Of a DNA stretch of 20,898 nt, positions 6,759 to 15,189 are shown one piece after another. The stretch spans positions 1 to 20,898 of the forward strand of contig CAZYEO010000028.1 in assembly GCA_964646495.1 (NCBI GenBank), given 5' to 3'. The DNA is from HGM05232 sp964646495 (GTDB taxonomy: Bacteria > Bacteroidota > Bacteroidia > Bacteroidales > Muribaculaceae). The notes under the pieces are model-generated. The model saw nothing but the letters and a program-made list of their open reading frames with translations. It did not search any database and was not told where the DNA came from. The first letter of the stretch is position 1. Each line of letters opens with the position of its first letter. Made by a program: the position numbers and the translations under genes.

Positions 6759-7613
6759 ATGCTACGAATTGCAGTACAATCAAAAGGTCGCTTATACGAA
6801 GAGACAATGGAATTACTCGGTGAGGCTGGAATCAAACTCACAGCAGTGAAACGCACCCTGCTTGTTCCTTCACGCAATTTTCCGGTAGAACTCCTCTTCC
6901 TTCGCGATGATGACATTCCCGAATCGGTAGCTTCTGGCACAGCCGACATTGGTATTGTAGGTCTCAACGAGGTGCTTGAGAAACAAAAAAAGGTAAAAAT
7001 AATACGACCTTTAGGTTTCAGCAAGTGTCGTTTGTCGTTAGCAATTCCAAAGAAAGCAGAATATAAGGGATTGGAATGGTTCAATAACCGCAAAATAGCG
7101 ACTTCATATCCTGTGGTTTTATCAAAATTTCTTGATGAAAACAATATTTCTGCCGATATTCACGTGATAAGCGGGAGCGTGGAGGTTGCTCCGGGAATCG
7201 GATTGGCTGATGCTATATTCGACATTGTATCTTCAGGAAGTACTCTCATAAGCAATAATCTTGAGGAGGTGAAAACCGTTCTAAATTCTGAAGCGGTGCT
7301 CATAGGTTCAGAAACAGCTTTGGACTCTGAGAAACAAGAAATACTCGATGAGCTATTATTCCGCATTGAGACTGTAAATGCTGCCGGAAATAAAAAATAT
7401 GTGCTTATGAATGTTCCTCGCGCCAAATTGGATGAGGTATTGGAGATTCTTCCGGGGATTAAAAGCCCCACTATCCTACCGCTTGCCGACGATAATTGGT
7501 GCTCGGTTCACACAGTACTCGAAGAAAAATATTTCTGGGAAATTATTAATAAGTTGAAGGCAGCCGGTGCTGAAGGTATTTTAGTGTTGGACATTGAAAA
7601 AATGGTATTATAA
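6759..7613 (+). CDS. hisG: ATP phosphoribosyltransferase (long form)
   Basis: HisG joins ATP and PRPP to make phosphoribosyl-ATP, the first committed step of His synthesis, in the cytosol. The product is 284 residues. It begins MLRIAVQSKGRL, the usual HisG N-terminus, and carries the PRPP-binding loop around GSVEVAPGIGLADAIFDIVSSGSTL. The last ~75 residues (YVLMNVPRAKLDEVLEILPG to the end) are the ACT-like regulatory domain of the long, His-feedback-inhibited form, which works without HisZ. An upstream in-frame ATG at 6642 would add 39 residues but would be translated through the attenuator hairpin, so 6759 is the correct start. Control is probably double: attenuation of transcription and feedback on the enzyme. 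Confidence 0.96.
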   Translation: MLRIAVQSKGRLYEETMELLGEAGIKLTAVKRTLLVPSRNFPVELLFLRDDDIPESVASGTADIGIVGLNEVLEKQKKVKIIRPLGFSKCRLSLAIPKKAEYKGLEWFNNRKIATSYPVVLSKFLDENNISADIHVISGSVEVAPGIGLADAIFDIVSSGSTLISNNLEEVKTVLNSEAVLIGSETALDSEKQEILDELLFRIETVNAAGNKKYVLMNVPRAKLDEVLEILPGIKSPTILPLADDNWCSVHTVLEEKYFWEIINKLKAAGAEGILVLDIEKMVL

Positions 7614-7629
7614 ACTATATATTATCCGT

Positions 7630-8931
7630 ATGTTGAAAATTCATGAATATCCAATAAGAGAGGAATGGGACGGCTTGATGCAGCGCGCATTTGCCGACAA
7701 TTCCGCTCTGCGCGATAGCGTTGCAGAGATTCTTAATGCCGTGAAGAATGACGGCGATGTGGCTACATACGAATTTGCTCGTAAATTTGATGGAGCGACA
7801 ATAACCGATCTTCTCGTTTCTGCCGAAGAAATTGAGAAGGCTCAAACACTTGTAAGCGACGAATTAAAAGATGCCATATCGGTCGCAGCGCATAATATTG
7901 CACAATTTCATGAAGCCCAACGCATGACCCCCGTAGACATTTCACCTCTACCCGGCGTAAGATGCCAACAAATGGCAGTTCCGATTTCAAAGGTGGGACT
8001 ATACATTCCGGGAGGAAATTCTCCTTTATTCTCCACAGTGCTTATGCTTGCAATTCCTGCTAAAATAGCAGGGTGCAAAGAGATAATATTATGTACACCT
8101 CCCGATAGAAACGGATCTATTCATCCGGCTATTATATATGCTGCAATAGTGGCAGGAGTAAATAGGATATACAAAGTAGGTGGCGCGCAAGCTATAGGCG
8201 CAATGGCTTATGGGACAGAAAGCATACCTAAAGTATCTAAAATATTCGGACCGGGCAACAAATATGTAATGGAGGCTAAAATGCAAGTAAGCATGCAAGA
8301 TGTAGCAATCGATATGCCCGCAGGACCTTCGGAAGTAATGGTAATTGCTGATGGTGCCGCAAACCCTGAATTTGTGGCAAGCGACTTTCTTTCACAATCG
8401 GAGCATGGACCCGACAGTCAATCGATTCTTCTCACCACAAGCAGGGATTTAGCAATAAAAATGCCCGAATCCATCGAGAAACTTTTGGTTGAGCTACCAC
8501 GTAAAGATATGATAGCAAAATCATTATCACACAGTCGAATAATACTATTTGAAAACGATGACGACATGTGGGATTTCGCAAATAGATATGCCCCTGAACA
8601 CCTTATACTCAATTGTGAGAATGCTCGCGACATGATCGGGAGAGTTGAAAATGCCGGATCAGTATTTATTGGAGCATACTCCCCCGAAAGTGTTGGCGAT
8701 TACGCCTCTGGCACTAATCACACATTGCCCACGAGCGGATATGCCAAAGCATATAGCGGAGTAAATCTCGATAGTTTCTCAAAAAAAATAACTTTTCAGG
8801 AAATCACTCCACAAGGGTTGATTGCTCTTGGTAAAAGTGTGGAGATAATGGCAGAAAATGAGGATCTGATAGCTCATAAAATGGCTGTAACAATAAGATT
8901 GAAAGATATAAATCAAAATACTACACGATAA
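7630..8931 (+). CDS. hisD: Histidinol dehydrogenase
   Basis: HisD oxidises histidinol to histidine in two NAD-dependent steps, the last reactions of the pathway. It is 433 residues, the normal length. Zinc ligands expected from the E. coli enzyme are visible as Gln256 and His259 (QSEH), Asp357 (GDYASG) and His416 (AHKMAVT). The catalytic Glu-His pair is Glu323-His324 (YAPEHLIL). The GPGNKYVMEAK stretch is also characteristic. An upstream ATG at 7594 lies inside hisG and adds a poor N-terminus (KKWYYKLYIIR), so I choose 7630, a 16-base gap after hisG. Its stop overlaps the hisC start by one base (TAATG), implying translational coupling. Confidence 0.96.
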   Translation: MLKIHEYPIREEWDGLMQRAFADNSALRDSVAEILNAVKNDGDVATYEFARKFDGATITDLLVSAEEIEKAQTLVSDELKDAISVAAHNIAQFHEAQRMTPVDISPLPGVRCQQMAVPISKVGLYIPGGNSPLFSTVLMLAIPAKIAGCKEIILCTPPDRNGSIHPAIIYAAIVAGVNRIYKVGGAQAIGAMAYGTESIPKVSKIFGPGNKYVMEAKMQVSMQDVAIDMPAGPSEVMVIADGAANPEFVASDFLSQSEHGPDSQSILLTTSRDLAIKMPESIEKLLVELPRKDMIAKSLSHSRIILFENDDDMWDFANRYAPEHLILNCENARDMIGRVENAGSVFIGAYSPESVGDYASGTNHTLPTSGYAKAYSGVNLDSFSKKITFQEITPQGLIALGKSVEIMAENEDLIAHKMAVTIRLKDINQNTTR

Positions 8932-9968
8932 TGATACTTCAAGAATTAGTGCGTAAAAACATTTGGGACCTAAAGCCATATAGCTGTGCCAGAAATGAAT
9001 TTAAAGGTGACGCACATGTGTGGCTCGATGCAAACGAAAATCCATTTAATGCACCCTATAATCGCTATCCGGATCCTTTGCAGCGCAATGTAAAAGCGAA
9101 GATCGGAAAGTTGCGGAACATATCGCCTGAAAATGTTTTTCTCGGTGTAGGAAGCGATGAATGTATCGACATAGTTTACCGCGTATTTTGCAATCCCGGA
9201 ATAGATAATGTGGTAGCTATATCTCCCACCTACGGTATGTATGAAGTGTGTGCCAATATCAACGATGTGGAGTATCGCCGTGTTCCCCTTACTGCTACCT
9301 TCGACATTGACTCTAAAGCACTCCTTGCAGCAACCGACACTCATACCAAAGTAATATGGATATGCTCGCCCAACAACCCTACCGGGAATGCCTTTAACCT
9401 CGATGAAATCGAGAATTTATGCTTGGCTTTTAAGGGTATAATCGTTATAGATGAGGCATATATAGATTTTTCCACACGAGGTACTATGCTCGATAAAATA
9501 TCACAGCTACCGCAAGTCATAGTACTTCAAACACTATCAAAAGCATGGGGAAGTGCAGCCGCCCGGCTTGGTATCGCATTTGCTCACAAGGATATAATAA
9601 ATATCTTCAATAAAGTAAAATATCCATATAATATCAATCTTCTCACTCAAAACTATGCAAGCGATGTGCTTGATAAATATTCAGAAGTCCAAAAATGGGT
9701 GAATATGCTCCTTGCCGAACGCGAAGTTTTAGCCGAAGAATTGAAAGCAATCAAGATAGTAAAAGAAATATATCCTACAGATGCTAATTTCATATTGGTA
9801 AAAGTAGATGATGCCGACTCCCTTTATACTTATCTTTGCGACACAGGAATAATAATACGTAACCGCACTCGTGTGGAAAAATGCGCAGGATGTGTGAGAA
9901 TTACTGTAGGCAATCATGATGAAAACTTAGAACTATTAAACGCTCTGAAAACATATGGAGACAAATAA
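8931..9968 (+). CDS. hisC: Histidinol-phosphate aminotransferase
   Basis: HisC is a PLP enzyme that converts imidazole-acetol phosphate and glutamate to histidinol phosphate. The 345-residue product is a fold-type I aminotransferase. LDANENPFNAPYNRYPDP is the N-terminal family motif, WICSPNNPTGNAF and VIDEAYIDF are cofactor-site motifs, and Lys204 in LSKAWGSAAARLG is the expected PLP lysine. It starts on the last base of the hisD stop and its 3' end overlaps hisB by 14 bases, so the four his genes form one tightly coupled unit. Confidence 0.95.
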   Translation: MILQELVRKNIWDLKPYSCARNEFKGDAHVWLDANENPFNAPYNRYPDPLQRNVKAKIGKLRNISPENVFLGVGSDECIDIVYRVFCNPGIDNVVAISPTYGMYEVCANINDVEYRRVPLTATFDIDSKALLAATDTHTKVIWICSPNNPTGNAFNLDEIENLCLAFKGIIVIDEAYIDFSTRGTMLDKISQLPQVIVLQTLSKAWGSAAARLGIAFAHKDIINIFNKVKYPYNINLLTQNYASDVLDKYSEVQKWVNMLLAEREVLAEELKAIKIVKEIYPTDANFILVKVDDADSLYTYLCDTGIIIRNRTRVEKCAGCVRITVGNHDENLELLNALKTYGDK

Positions 9969-11097
9969 ACCAAAACGAGTGCTTTTTATCGACCGTGACG
10001 GAACTTTAGTGGTAGAACCTCCTATAGACTATCAATTGGACTCGCTTGAAAAGCTGGAATTTATTCCAAAAGTATTTCGAAATATGAATTTCATAGCCGA
10101 AAATCTCGATTATGAATTAGTAATGGTAACGAATCAAGATGGACTCGGCACGGAGGCGTTTCCCACCGAAACATTCGAACCTGCACACAATAAAATTATT
10201 ACAGCATTTTCCAATGAGGGGGTACATTTCAATGATATAGTAATAGATACTACTTTCGAGCACGAAAATAAACCTACTCGCAAACCTGGAATTGCATTAT
10301 TGGGTAAATATCTCGGTAAGCAATATGACATGACTAAATCAGTAGTGATCGGCGACCGGCTCACTGATATTCAATTGGCTAAAAACCTCGGTGCTATCGG
10401 AATTTTATATGCAGATTCCATATCGGGACAAAAGGCGATAAAAAAGGCTGGATTAACTGATTACTGCGCACTCATCACCGATGATTGGGACAAAATATCC
10501 GACTTTCTAAGAGCCGGAAGTCGCACAGCATCCGTTAAACGTGACACGAGTGAAACCAAGATAGATATACAACTGAACATCGATGGCTCAGGTATTGGGA
10601 AGATAGATACCGGTATAGGGTTTTTCGATCATATGCTCGATCAGATTGCTCGCCATTCGGGAATGGATCTCACCATAAAGGTTAAGGGAGATACTTATGT
10701 GGACGAACATCACACCATCGAGGACACAGCCATTGCATTGGGAGAAGCCCTATATCAGGCACTCGGCAACAAACGCGGGATTGAACGATACGGCTTTGTA
10801 CTCCCTATGGACGATTGCCAATGCACTGTGGCATTGGATTTCGGAGGAAGAAGTTGGCTCGTGTGGGATGTGGAGTTTCACCGCGAACTTATCGGAGAAA
10901 TGCCCACAGAAATGTTCATGCACTTCTTCAAGAGCCTCAGCGATGCAGCCAAAATGAATCTATATATTTCGGCACAAGGCACAAATGAACATCACAAAAT
11001 CGAGGGTATCTTCAAAGCTCTTGCAAGAGCGATACGCATGGCAGTAAAGAGAAATGTATTTACCTATACCCTCCCCTCCACTAAGGGTATATTATAG
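9955..11097 (+). CDS. hisB: Bifunctional histidinol-phosphatase / imidazoleglycerol-phosphate dehydratase
   Basis: The 380-residue product carries two activities. The N-terminal HAD phosphatase (about 7-170) removes phosphate from histidinol phosphate; its nucleophile motif is DRDGT with Asp13 and Asp15, and GDRLTD (133-138) is the third HAD motif. The C-terminal dehydratase (about 190-380) converts imidazoleglycerol phosphate to imidazole-acetol phosphate, and its metal-binding DEHHTIED (250-257) and NEHHKIE (344-350) motifs are intact. The zinc-binding Cys/His loop of the E. coli phosphatase domain is absent: the segment TTFEHENKPTRK (99-110) has no Cys. Other Bacteroidota may share this. 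The stop codon overlaps the end of menA on the other strand by 6 bases. hisH, hisA, hisF and hisIE are not in this window. Confidence 0.95.
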   Translation: METNKPKRVLFIDRDGTLVVEPPIDYQLDSLEKLEFIPKVFRNMNFIAENLDYELVMVTNQDGLGTEAFPTETFEPAHNKIITAFSNEGVHFNDIVIDTTFEHENKPTRKPGIALLGKYLGKQYDMTKSVVIGDRLTDIQLAKNLGAIGILYADSISGQKAIKKAGLTDYCALITDDWDKISDFLRAGSRTASVKRDTSETKIDIQLNIDGSGIGKIDTGIGFFDHMLDQIARHSGMDLTIKVKGDTYVDEHHTIEDTAIALGEALYQALGNKRGIERYGFVLPMDDCQCTVALDFGGRSWLVWDVEFHRELIGEMPTEMFMHFFKSLSDAAKMNLYISAQGTNEHHKIEGIFKALARAIRMAVKRNVFTYTLPSTKGIL

Positions 11098-11964
11098 TGA
11101 ATGCCATAGTAATGCCACAAAAAGTAACAAAGCAAGAATAAGCATATTGCGTGCCGTGGCTCCAAGTACCTTGTTGAGTACGGCACCTTCGCTCTTTTCA
11201 AGCTTTTTCCACGTAAAATAATGCAAAACAAGATACACCCCTACGATAACGATTGCCCAATATGGCATTACAAGCCATGTATCGTCTAAAAGTGCGGTTG
11301 CAATAAATCCATTTATAAGATATACTTTACTTGCTATATTTCGTCCGAATATCACTACTGTAGTGCGTTTTCCCACAGCTTTATCATCTTCATAATCGCG
11401 ATAATTATTTACCAGAAGCACATTTACAGCCAGCAATCCGATAGATAACGATGCAAGAAATACCGGAAGCGACCATTGCAACGTTTGCACATAATAAGTG
11501 AAATTTACCGGAACTACTCCAAAAAATACCAACACGGCTATATCTCCAAGTCCGTGATATGACAGCGGATATGGACCGGTGCTATATGCCAACGCAAATA
11601 ATGCTACTGCTATTCCAACCAATATGAGCTCCCATCCCCCATAAGGGATAAGACAACACCCCACCACACAAGCAACTGCAAGAGTGGCATAAGTGATATT
11701 ACGCATAGCGCGAGGAGAAATATCCCCCTCTGTAACTCCACGCCTAAACCCTTGTCGCCCCTTTTTATCAGCACCCCGTTTATAATCGTAATATTCATTG
11801 GCAAAATTTGATACAATCTGAGCCAATAGAGCAAACAGCATACACAATATTGCCGGAATTACTCTAAGTTTCCCCATAAATACCACATATCCGACCCCAG
11901 TTAATACCCCGGCAACAGCTACCGGAAGCGTGCGAGGCCTCATCGCCTCAATCCAATGCTTCAT
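11092..11964 (-). CDS. menA: 1,4-dihydroxy-2-naphthoate polyprenyltransferase
   Basis: MenA attaches the polyprenyl tail to 1,4-dihydroxy-2-naphthoate, giving demethylmenaquinone, in the inner membrane. The 290-residue protein has about eight hydrophobic segments and starts KHWIEAMRPRTLPVAVAGV, the MenA-type N-terminus. The two Asp-rich UbiA-family motifs are NEYYDYKRGAD (56-66) and NNYRDYEDDKAVGKR (186-200), which bind Mg and prenyl diphosphate. Its ATG lies 6 bases after the stop of the upstream ATPase gene, so the two are probably one transcript. Its 3' end meets hisB with a 6-base overlap and no terminator in between. Confidence 0.94.
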   Translation of the reverse strand: MKHWIEAMRPRTLPVAVAGVLTGVGYVVFMGKLRVIPAILCMLFALLAQIVSNFANEYYDYKRGADKKGRQGFRRGVTEGDISPRAMRNITYATLAVACVVGCCLIPYGGWELILVGIAVALFALAYSTGPYPLSYHGLGDIAVLVFFGVVPVNFTYYVQTLQWSLPVFLASLSIGLLAVNVLLVNNYRDYEDDKAVGKRTTVVIFGRNIASKVYLINGFIATALLDDTWLVMPYWAIVIVGVYLVLHYFTWKKLEKSEGAVLNKVLGATARNMLILALLLFVALLWHSL

Positions 11965-11970
11965 ATCTAT

Positions 11971-13551
11971 TTAAATATTTTTTTTATCAAATTCAATACC
12001 AAAGCACTTTTTCACAGCACTTCTAATCGATTGCGCATCCTTTCCATCCTCTTTGAGAATATTGAGAATTACTTTTATATATTCATCTTTATTGGCAATG
12101 CCACACAATTGAGCCACATTACTATCTGGAAGCATTGATTTCTGGTTGAATACTTTCAACACCTGCGCATAGTCATTCCCTTTCACATAATCATGAAATG
12201 TTCGGCATAGATCTTCATACATGCCTCGTGGGTTAATCTCTTTCACAAGATCTATCATGTGATCTTCAAGAGCATTGATATTTTGGAATTTTTTATCAAT
12301 CCTAAATTCCACATTTCGTTTTACCCGATGTCTTACATGTTGCAGTGCCTGCTGTTTCAAATCCATACGAAATAATTCTACTACTGCACTTCTTACTTTC
12401 GTAAACACATGATCAGGGTCTTTACTTTTGCGTTTTGCCACGGTGCGCACTACCCCTTCGAGCATCAATATATTTTCAATTTCGGCAACCTCGGGAACAA
12501 ATATTTTTTTATCTCTAAGATATTGAACCTCCTTATCGTCGCGACGGTCTCGATCTACAATGCCATGGCTATCAAGATGATGTAAATTTTTCAAATCATT
12601 AAATGATCGAGTAGATTCAATAACTTTATTGCAACTACCGAGTGGCTTTACTGTATATTCCTGAAATATCAATGGATAGAGCTTAAAATCGATACTATGC
12701 ATATCATCTCCCTCGATAAACAACACAGGCTTACGGCTCCCAAGCAAATCCATATATAATTCATCGCTGAAATCATCATTGGGATTTAATATTTCATAAT
12801 CCCAGGCAAAATTAACAGCGTCAAAATTACGTACCCATATACACTTATTATCAATCCTTGAACGAGCAAATTCGAGGTCATGAGTATTATAAATAAACAT
12901 ACAATCGGGACGTATCTCCTCAATCACATTCCATAAAGCTATCATGATAGATGGATGCAAAAAAGCTCCGGGATCATCGACAAAAATCACGGCATTAGGC
13001 ATAGCATACATTACTGCCCCAATATAGTATAGCACAGCTTTTTCACCATCAGAAAGGCGTAGTGAGGAATATGGAGAATTACCACCTTCCGATTCAAAAA
13101 GCAATCGTCCGCTTTCTCTTAAAATTTTATTTTTCGGAAAGACCTCTTCCCACATTTTCACCAAACAATCGAGTTTTGTTTTTGGAATATCACATTTTTC
13201 ATTGCGAATAACGCGCGATTTATACTCCAATAAATCAAGAAACTCTTCGTGCAAAAGCAAATATATCAATTTTTCAATTTCAGATGAAGCATCCGTACGC
13301 AGGAAATGAGATGTAACAATCGATTCATCATAGATAGAATCTATAGAGCCGGGCAATTCATTCTTTGACGACTCTGGGAAAATCGCTCTCAAAGCAGATA
13401 ATTTGAATGCTTTATCACCCGATTCCTCAAGAAGTTTCTTGCTGAAACGAGTTTTACCGGCTCCATTGGCACCGATAACTGTGATTTGCTTAACCTTATG
13501 GAGAACAACCGGTTGCGCTCCATCAATACGTTTAGGCAATTGTATATCCAT
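11971..13551 (-). CDS. AAA/ABC-type ATPase fused to a DUF4435/TOPRIM-like domain (PARIS-like?)
   Basis: The preferred product is 526 residues. The N-terminal half is an ABC/SMC-type ATPase: Walker A GANGAGKT (27-34), signature LSDGEK (166-171), Walker B VIFVDD (188-193), LHP after it, and a switch motif NTHD (222-225). The Walker B end reads Asp-Asp where this class normally has Asp-Glu. The C-terminal half contains LFIEGDD (Glu280), HGIVDRDRR (Asp333 and Asp335) and VAEIENIL (355-362), a pattern like DUF4435 or TOPRIM nuclease domains. That parts list matches AriA plus AriB of the PARIS anti-phage system, and more loosely the OLD nucleases. Function here is inference; the gene sits among core genes and could be a housekeeping ATPase. 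An ATG at 13584 would add 11 residues but lies inside the predicted promoter, so 13551 is preferred. menA follows 6 bases downstream. Confidence 0.8.
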   Translation of the reverse strand: MDIQLPKRIDGAQPVVLHKVKQITVIGANGAGKTRFSKKLLEESGDKAFKLSALRAIFPESSKNELPGSIDSIYDESIVTSHFLRTDASSEIEKLIYLLLHEEFLDLLEYKSRVIRNEKCDIPKTKLDCLVKMWEEVFPKNKILRESGRLLFESEGGNSPYSSLRLSDGEKAVLYYIGAVMYAMPNAVIFVDDPGAFLHPSIMIALWNVIEEIRPDCMFIYNTHDLEFARSRIDNKCIWVRNFDAVNFAWDYEILNPNDDFSDELYMDLLGSRKPVLFIEGDDMHSIDFKLYPLIFQEYTVKPLGSCNKVIESTRSFNDLKNLHHLDSHGIVDRDRRDDKEVQYLRDKKIFVPEVAEIENILMLEGVVRTVAKRKSKDPDHVFTKVRSAVVELFRMDLKQQALQHVRHRVKRNVEFRIDKKFQNINALEDHMIDLVKEINPRGMYEDLCRTFHDYVKGNDYAQVLKVFNQKSMLPDSNVAQLCGIANKDEYIKVILNILKEDGKDAQSIRSAVKKCFGIEFDKKNI

Positions 13552-13573
13552 GCTATATATATTATTAGATTTG

Positions 13574-13604
13574 TAAATGTACATATTATTAATGCACTAA
13601 CAAT
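13574..13604 (-). promoter_or_regulatory. Possible promoter for the ATPase-menA transcript
   Basis: On the minus strand ATTG (13604-13601), 19 bases, then TACATTTA (13581-13574) is one mismatch from TTTG and one from TAnnTTTG, with exact spacing. It would place the RNA start near 13567, downstream of the ATG at 13584 and about 16 bases before the ATG at 13551. Confidence 0.5.
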
Positions 13605-13656
13605 GTATAATTGTGTTAATTTAATAATAATACAAGGGAGGTAATTAATATATACT

Positions 13657-13664
13657 TACTTTTG
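13657..13664 (+). promoter_or_regulatory. -7 promoter element for the DUF1573-meaB-murI run
   Basis: TACTTTTG matches TAnnTTTG fully and lies 32 bases before the first DUF1573 ATG. No TTTG is seen at the expected upstream distance, so support is partial. The element is divergent from the ATPase promoter. Confidence 0.5.
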
Positions 13665-13695
13665 CATATCAGCGAATTTAAAAAGTAATATTGAG

Positions 13696-14088
13696 ATGAA
13701 ACGCATTATTTTTTCATTATTTGTTTTTGCTTCGGCTTCCATTGCTGGATGGTGTTCAGATTATGCTCAAGCAACATTTCCAAAACAGGAACATGACTTC
13801 GGGTATATTAAAGAAAAAGATGGACCCGTAACTTGCGAATTTGAGTTTGTAAACACAGGTAACAAACCCCTTATTATAATAGAATCGGTGGCATCTTGCG
13901 GCTGTACACGCCCGGAATACCCGAAAAGACCGATAGCACCGGGGAAATCAGGGAAAATAAAGGTAACATATAATCCGGCAGGACGCCCCGGAGGATTCAA
14001 AAAAGATATTAAAGTAAGAACAAACGGAAAAGAAAAGCGCACCGTGCTGTGGATTACAGGTAGCGCAATTCCAAAAGACTCAAAATAG
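13696..14088 (+). CDS. DUF1573 domain protein, single-domain, exported
   Basis: This 130-residue protein has an N-terminal signal peptide (MKRIIFSLFVFASASIAGWC) and one DUF1573 domain, an immunoglobulin-like fold common in exported Bacteroidota proteins. Visible family features are EHDFGYIKEKDGPVTCEFEFVNTGNKPLII, the CGCT motif (Cys68, Cys70), IAPGKSGKIKVTYNP and GRPGGFKKDIKV. No good lipobox is seen (AGWC lacks a small residue just before the Cys), so signal peptidase I processing is more likely. The molecular function of the family is unknown. It is followed after 8 bases by a longer relative, so a tandem duplication is plausible. Confidence 0.9.
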   Translation: MKRIIFSLFVFASASIAGWCSDYAQATFPKQEHDFGYIKEKDGPVTCEFEFVNTGNKPLIIIESVASCGCTRPEYPKRPIAPGKSGKIKVTYNPAGRPGGFKKDIKVRTNGKEKRTVLWITGSAIPKDSK

Positions 14089-14096
14089 AGATTATC

Positions 14097-15182
14097 ATGA
14101 AATTGCGCAGCCTTCTCATTTCAGGAATATTATGTACTGCACTTACCGGAATTTGTGGTGGGGAAGCGCGGTGGATTGAGACCACACATGATTTTGGAAC
14201 TTTTGATGAAAGCATGGGAAAAGTAACTTGCACCATGAAATTCATCAATATAGGTGATGGAGATATGATAATACAAAGCGTACGCCCCACTTGCGGTTGC
14301 ACCGCTGCCAATTACACTCGCTCCTCAATCGCACCAGGCGATACGGCAAATATCAGTTTGGCTTATAACCCCATCGGTCGTCCCGGCAGGTTTAGTAAAG
14401 ATGTCGTGGTAATTACCGATGTTGAGCCAAAACGCACTATTATTACGATTAAAGGTAACGTTATAGGATCGCCAAACACTGTGCAATCAAAATATCCGCA
14501 TGGTACTGGCGCATTAAAATTCAATTCTCTTACCATACCATTCGGAGAATTACGCAAAGGGAAAACAAAAACTGTGTTTATAGATGCCTATAATCAAAGT
14601 AAAGATACTCTAACTCTCGGTTGGAGTGATATGCCGAAGAATATCAGTGTGGCGAGTATTCCCGACACTATTCTTCCGGGAAGTATTGCTACCATCACGG
14701 TGACCTATAACAGCAATAAAAAGGATGATTGGGGAATATCCAAAGATAACTTTATCATTAACGTGAAGTCGGAAAACTCCGGTCGTATTACAACTGAAAA
14801 GGTAGATGTTGTAGCTATAATTACCGAGGACTTCTCAAATCTTAATGAAAAAGAGATTAAGAATGCACCAATATTAAAGATTGCGGAGCCGTCTGCCGAT
14901 TTCGGCGTAATTACAGGGTCGTCACCGGTATCACGCAATATCACAATCGAGAATATGGGAAAAAAGCCATTGATATTGCGCAAAATATATACTTTAGATG
15001 ATGGAATTACCGTTTATACATCAACCGATGTAATAAAAAGTCACAAATCGTCTATTATCACAATCTCAGCCGATCCAACGAAAATCGAGGGGAATATTCT
15101 TAACGCGAAAATAAACATAATTGCCAACGATCCGCAAGCACCACGATCTACCGTGCGTGCTGTGGGTGAAATAAAGAGATAA
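14097..15182 (+). CDS. DUF1573 domain protein, multi-domain, exported
   Basis: The 361-residue protein has a signal peptide (MKLRSLLISGILCTALTGIC) and an N-terminal DUF1573 domain much like the previous gene: THDFGTFDESMGKVTCTMKFINIGDGDMII, CGCT at Cys66/Cys68, IAPGDTANISLAYNPIGRPGRF. Two further Ig-like modules follow, near residues 140-245 (FNSLTIPFGELRKGKTKTVFI) and 260-361 (PSADFGVITGSSPVSRNITIENMGKKPLILRK). The later modules lack the CGCT motif. The repeated beta-sandwich layout resembles ASPM/SPD-2/Hydin-type modules and suggests a periplasmic or surface scaffold or binding role, but no activity can be assigned. The gaps are 8 bases upstream and 7 bases downstream to meaB. Confidence 0.88.
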   Translation: MKLRSLLISGILCTALTGICGGEARWIETTHDFGTFDESMGKVTCTMKFINIGDGDMIIQSVRPTCGCTAANYTRSSIAPGDTANISLAYNPIGRPGRFSKDVVVITDVEPKRTIITIKGNVIGSPNTVQSKYPHGTGALKFNSLTIPFGELRKGKTKTVFIDAYNQSKDTLTLGWSDMPKNISVASIPDTILPGSIATITVTYNSNKKDDWGISKDNFIINVKSENSGRITTEKVDVVAIITEDFSNLNEKEIKNAPILKIAEPSADFGVITGSSPVSRNITIENMGKKPLILRKIYTLDDGITVYTSTDVIKSHKSSIITISADPTKIEGNILNAKINIIANDPQAPRSTVRAVGEIKR

Positions 15183-15189
15183 AATCAGC

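Noticed and set aside
11971..13584. Recently acquired defence island around the ATPase gene
   Set aside because: No integrase, transposase, tRNA-linked repeat or composition shift is seen; both neighbours are core genes.
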